Source of the DNA: Bacteroidia bacterium
GTDB lineage: Bacteria; Bacteroidota; Bacteroidia; Flavobacteriales; Flavobacteriaceae
Length of the DNA stretch: 6,935 nucleotides
Direction of reading: 5' to 3'
Assembly (NCBI GenBank): GCA_030429325.1
Contig: JAUICT010000106.1
Coordinates: 1 to 6,935 of the forward strand
The translations under genes and the position numbers were made by a program. Below the pieces are notes generated by a model. That model had not been told where the DNA came from. It did no database searches and saw only the letters and a program-made list of their open reading frames with translations. How positions within the stretch are numbered: the stretch's first letter is position 1; the number at the start of each line of letters is the position of its first letter. Shown here one piece after another: positions 6,056 through 6,935 of this stretch.

Positions 6056-6087
6056 CAAATATCAAATAATCTTCTGAAATATTTAAA
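6056..6087 (-). promoter_or_regulatory. Weak candidate promoter for the lipoprotein gene
   Basis: On the minus strand, GATATTTG (6056-6063) resembles the Bacteroidota TAnnTTTG box with its first base changed. It is preceded after 20 bases by TTTA (6084-6087), a poor match to TTTG. It lies about 20 bases upstream of the ATG. If real, it would let the lipoprotein be transcribed separately from the DUF819 gene. Confidence 0.2.
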
Positions 6088-6935
6088 CTTTGGAGGCGAC
6101 TTCCATCAACAAAGCACATAAATAAGCCCCTGCGGTACCCACTACATACCCAAAAACGGCCAAAAGGATACCCACAGAAGTAAGTGAAGGATGGAACTCA
6201 GCCGCAACAACCGGTGCTGAAGCCGCCCCTCCCACATTGGCCTGACTACCCACGGCAAGGAAAAAGTACGGAGCCTTGATGAGTTTGGCCACCAAAATTA
6301 GAAGACCTGCGTGAATGGCCATCCAAATCAATCCAATGGCAATGAGCCCTGGGTTTTCCAAAACCTTGCCCAAATCCATTTTCATACCAATGGTGGCCAC
6401 CAATATGTAAATAAACATTCCCCCAATTTTGCTGGCTCCGGCACCTTCAAAGGTCTTGGCCTTGGTAAAAGAAAGTCCAATGCCAATGGCGGTTGCAAAC
6501 ACTACCATCCACAGGAACTCGGAACCTAAGGAAGAGAGAATTTTTTGTTTGTTTCGGATGACTTCAAAATTGTCTTCTAAGAATCCAGCAAAATGGGTTC
6601 CTAGAAAATGGGCAATTCCAACTCCGGTGAAGGCAAAGAATAGCATCATTATAAAATCCGGGAGTGTGGTGACTCGTGCAATTTTCTCGGTATAGGTAGA
6701 TACTTTTTTCTTTAGCTCTTCAATGGAAGAACTATCTGCTTTGAGCCAACGATCTATTTGTTTGGTTTTACCAATGCCCAAGAGAAGAATCGCCATCCAT
6801 AAATTGGCTACTACAATATCAATCAACACCATACCGCCATAGTTCTCCTGGTTGTAATTGAATACTTCCAGCATGGCCGCTTGATTGGCACCACCACCGA
6901 TCCAACTCCCAGCAATGGTGGCAAGACCTCGCCAA
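6083..6935 (-). CDS. DUF819 family (YjcL-like) polytopic membrane protein, N-terminus cut by the window edge
   Basis: About 284 C-terminal residues are visible. The frame stays open to the right edge: upstream of the methionine at 6874 it continues with WRGLATIAGSWIGGGANQAA, a strongly conserved DUF819 motif, so that methionine is internal. Roughly 100 or more N-terminal residues are missing, since the family is about 380-420 long. At least six membrane segments can be seen, for example IVVANLWMAILLLGIG, FIMMLFFAFTGVGIAHFL, FLWMVVFATAIGIGLSF, LIAIGLIWMAIHAGLLILVA and VGILLAVFGYVVGTAGAYL. A charged cytoplasmic-type loop (KTKQIDRWLKADSSSIEELKK begins it, shown here only by its key K, R, D and E residues) lies between the first two. 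A second glycine/asparagine motif, GSQANVGGAASAPV, lies near the C-terminus. Family members are uncharacterised membrane proteins; a transporter role is inference. It is the first visible gene of a minus-strand pair with the lipoprotein. Confidence 0.88.
   Translation of the reverse strand, partial: WRGLATIAGSWIGGGANQAAMLEVFNYNQENYGGMVLIDIVVANLWMAILLLGIGKTKQIDRWLKADSSSIEELKKKVSTYTEKIARVTTLPDFIMMLFFAFTGVGIAHFLGTHFAGFLEDNFEVIRNKQKILSSLGSEFLWMVVFATAIGIGLSFTKAKTFEGAGASKIGGMFIYILVATIGMKMDLGKVLENPGLIAIGLIWMAIHAGLLILVAKLIKAPYFFLAVGSQANVGGAASAPVVAAEFHPSLTSVGILLAVFGYVVGTAGAYLCALLMEVASKV

Noticed and set aside
6872..6874. ATG at 6874 as the start of the DUF819 protein
   Set aside because: The frame stays open upstream to the window edge and encodes conserved family sequence (GSWIGGGANQ), so this is an internal methionine.
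1..6935. CRISPR array, insertion sequence, attachment site, toxin-antitoxin or defence system
   Set aside because: No regularly spaced direct repeats outside coding domain repeats, no terminal inverted repeats and no transposase, integrase or nuclease-like product were seen on either strand.

Overview
The window looks like chromosomal DNA of a member of the Flavobacteriaceae (phylum Bacteroidota), probably marine. Three things suggest this. There is a type IX secretion (T9SS) type B sorting domain protein directly followed by a PorP/SprF-family gene. There is a lipoprotein with a DUF4369-like N-terminal domain. The short gaps lack clear Shine-Dalgarno sequences, and promoter-like sites resemble the Bacteroidota TTTG / TAnnTTTG pattern. 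I see no tRNA, rRNA, CRISPR, transposase, phage or recognisable defence gene.

Layout, left to right. (1) Bases 3-71 hold the last 22 codons of a gene entering from the left. Bases 95-2116 encode a 673-residue secreted, calcium-binding repeat protein with a T9SS type B signal, and bases 2119-3075 encode its probable PorP/SprF outer-membrane partner. All three are co-directional with gaps of 23 and 2 bases. (2) Bases 3132-5039 are a tightly packed metabolic cluster: type I isopentenyl-diphosphate isomerase (idi), a 6-pyruvoyl-tetrahydropterin synthase / QueD family enzyme overlapping idi by 4 bases, and a class I mannose-6-phosphate isomerase (manA) one base further on. A small helical protein of unknown function (5065-5337) follows, possibly with its own promoter. 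(3) On the minus strand, converging on that small gene with no base between the stop codons, are a DUF4369-like lipoprotein (5338-6036) and, upstream of it, a DUF819-family membrane protein (6083 to beyond the right edge).

How they fit together. The first block is a secretion cassette: the repeat protein crosses the inner membrane by its signal peptide and is exported by the T9SS, and the adjacent PorP/SprF protein probably handles that particular substrate. The second block groups three small-molecule enzymes (isoprenoid, pterin or queuosine, sugar phosphate) that look co-transcribed without sharing a pathway. The minus-strand pair combines an envelope lipoprotein and a polytopic membrane protein, neither with a function I can assign.

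I found no convincing new multi-gene system. The points most worth a second look are the pterin synthase, whose active-site spacing matches animal enzymes rather than E. coli QueD; the conserved higher-order repeat in the secreted protein; its unusual TTG start behind an ATG-AGA-TAA mini-frame; the uncharacterised 90-residue protein; and the paired glycine/asparagine motifs of the DUF819 protein. Intergenic stretches are all under 60 bases, so no long gene-free region exists.
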